Position numbers and translations under genes: made by a program. Below the pieces are notes generated by a model. That model had not been told where the DNA came from and ran no database searches. It worked only from the letters and a program-made list of their open reading frames with translations. From the NCBI GenBank assembly GCA_963849305.1, contig CAWKGV010000005.1, positions 310,001 to 374,000 of the forward strand: a stretch of DNA of 64,000 nucleotides. The letters run 5' to 3'. Shown piece after piece: positions 63,965-64,000 of the stretch (position 1 is the first letter of the stretch; every line of letters begins with the position of its first letter). The DNA comes from CAWKGV01 sp963849305 (lineage in GTDB: Bacteria > Pseudomonadota > Alphaproteobacteria > Acetobacterales > Acetobacteraceae).

Positions 63965-64000
63965 CAGACGGCGAGTTCATAGGCGCGGGAAGCCGGCGCG
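63965..64000 (-). CDS. Possible C-terminal end of the gene upstream of metH (partial)
   Basis: The minus strand enters the window with an open frame ending in SRAYELAV and TGA 13 bp before the metH start. Same-strand spacing suggests an operon with metH. Only about 11 codons are visible, so no family can be given. Confidence 0.25.

Overview
This 64-kb window comes from a GC-rich alphaproteobacterial chromosome. The housekeeping set (YchF, BamB with a YfgM-like partner, PmbA, an M16 peptidase, a Tim44-like protein, GloB beside a methyltransferase, MetH) and overall style fit Rhodospirillales, perhaps Acetobacteraceae; this placement is inference. No species can be named from the sequence.

Layout. 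1-5.2 kb: ychF (3' part), an O-antigen-ligase-like membrane protein, a FUSC transporter and a VWA-like protein. 5.2-17.2 kb: a genomic island inserted in the 3' end of tRNA-Ser(CGA). It is bounded by a 14-bp direct repeat and carries a tyrosine integrase, a small DNA-binding protein, an AAA ATPase, an unfamiliar two-gene envelope operon broken by an IS1182-family element, a secreted protein, an orphan ParS/MbcA-type antitoxin-like gene, an IS481-family element and a protein with a HEPN-like RNase motif. 17.4-18.8 kb: rlpA and a decayed sugar porter. 18.9-24.3 kb: a 1,787-residue helicase-nuclease with the look of a single-gene antiphage system. 24.6-36 kb: GST, gloB, a methyltransferase, a sulfite dehydrogenase pair (SorA/SorB-like), an operon of a luciferase-like monooxygenase with two alpha/beta hydrolases, pcm, and a flavin monooxygenase of the acyl-CoA dehydrogenase fold. 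36-42.5 kb: yfgM-bamB and an RND efflux pump with its adaptor. 42.6-49 kb: a second luciferase-like monooxygenase, Tim44-like, pmbA, an M16 peptidase and an ornithine cyclodeaminase homologue. 49-56 kb: a cobalamin riboswitch with a BtuB-like receptor, an MHS-type transporter, PduO adenosyltransferase, TonB, an ABC ATPase remnant and a CDF transporter. 56-64 kb: an MmeI-like restriction-modification gene, a Uma2 protein and B12-dependent metH.

How it works together. Vitamin B12 is the clearest thread: riboswitch-controlled uptake (BtuB, TonB), conversion to adenosylcobalamin (PduO) and use by MetH lie within 15 kb. A second possible thread is organosulfur or xenobiotic oxidation: two luciferase-like monooxygenases, a DszC-fold monooxygenase, hydrolases and a sulfite dehydrogenase. 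Defence is the third: the helicase-nuclease, the MmeI-like enzyme and the island's HEPN-motif protein.

A striking feature is that many otherwise intact genes carry a single-base indel, nearly always one extra base (near 10083, 24738, 26568, 29226, 29854 and 51255; one missing base near 35135). Two more have one in-frame TAG (14968, 59334). This could be assembly error or real decay. It should be settled before any of these genes is called dead.
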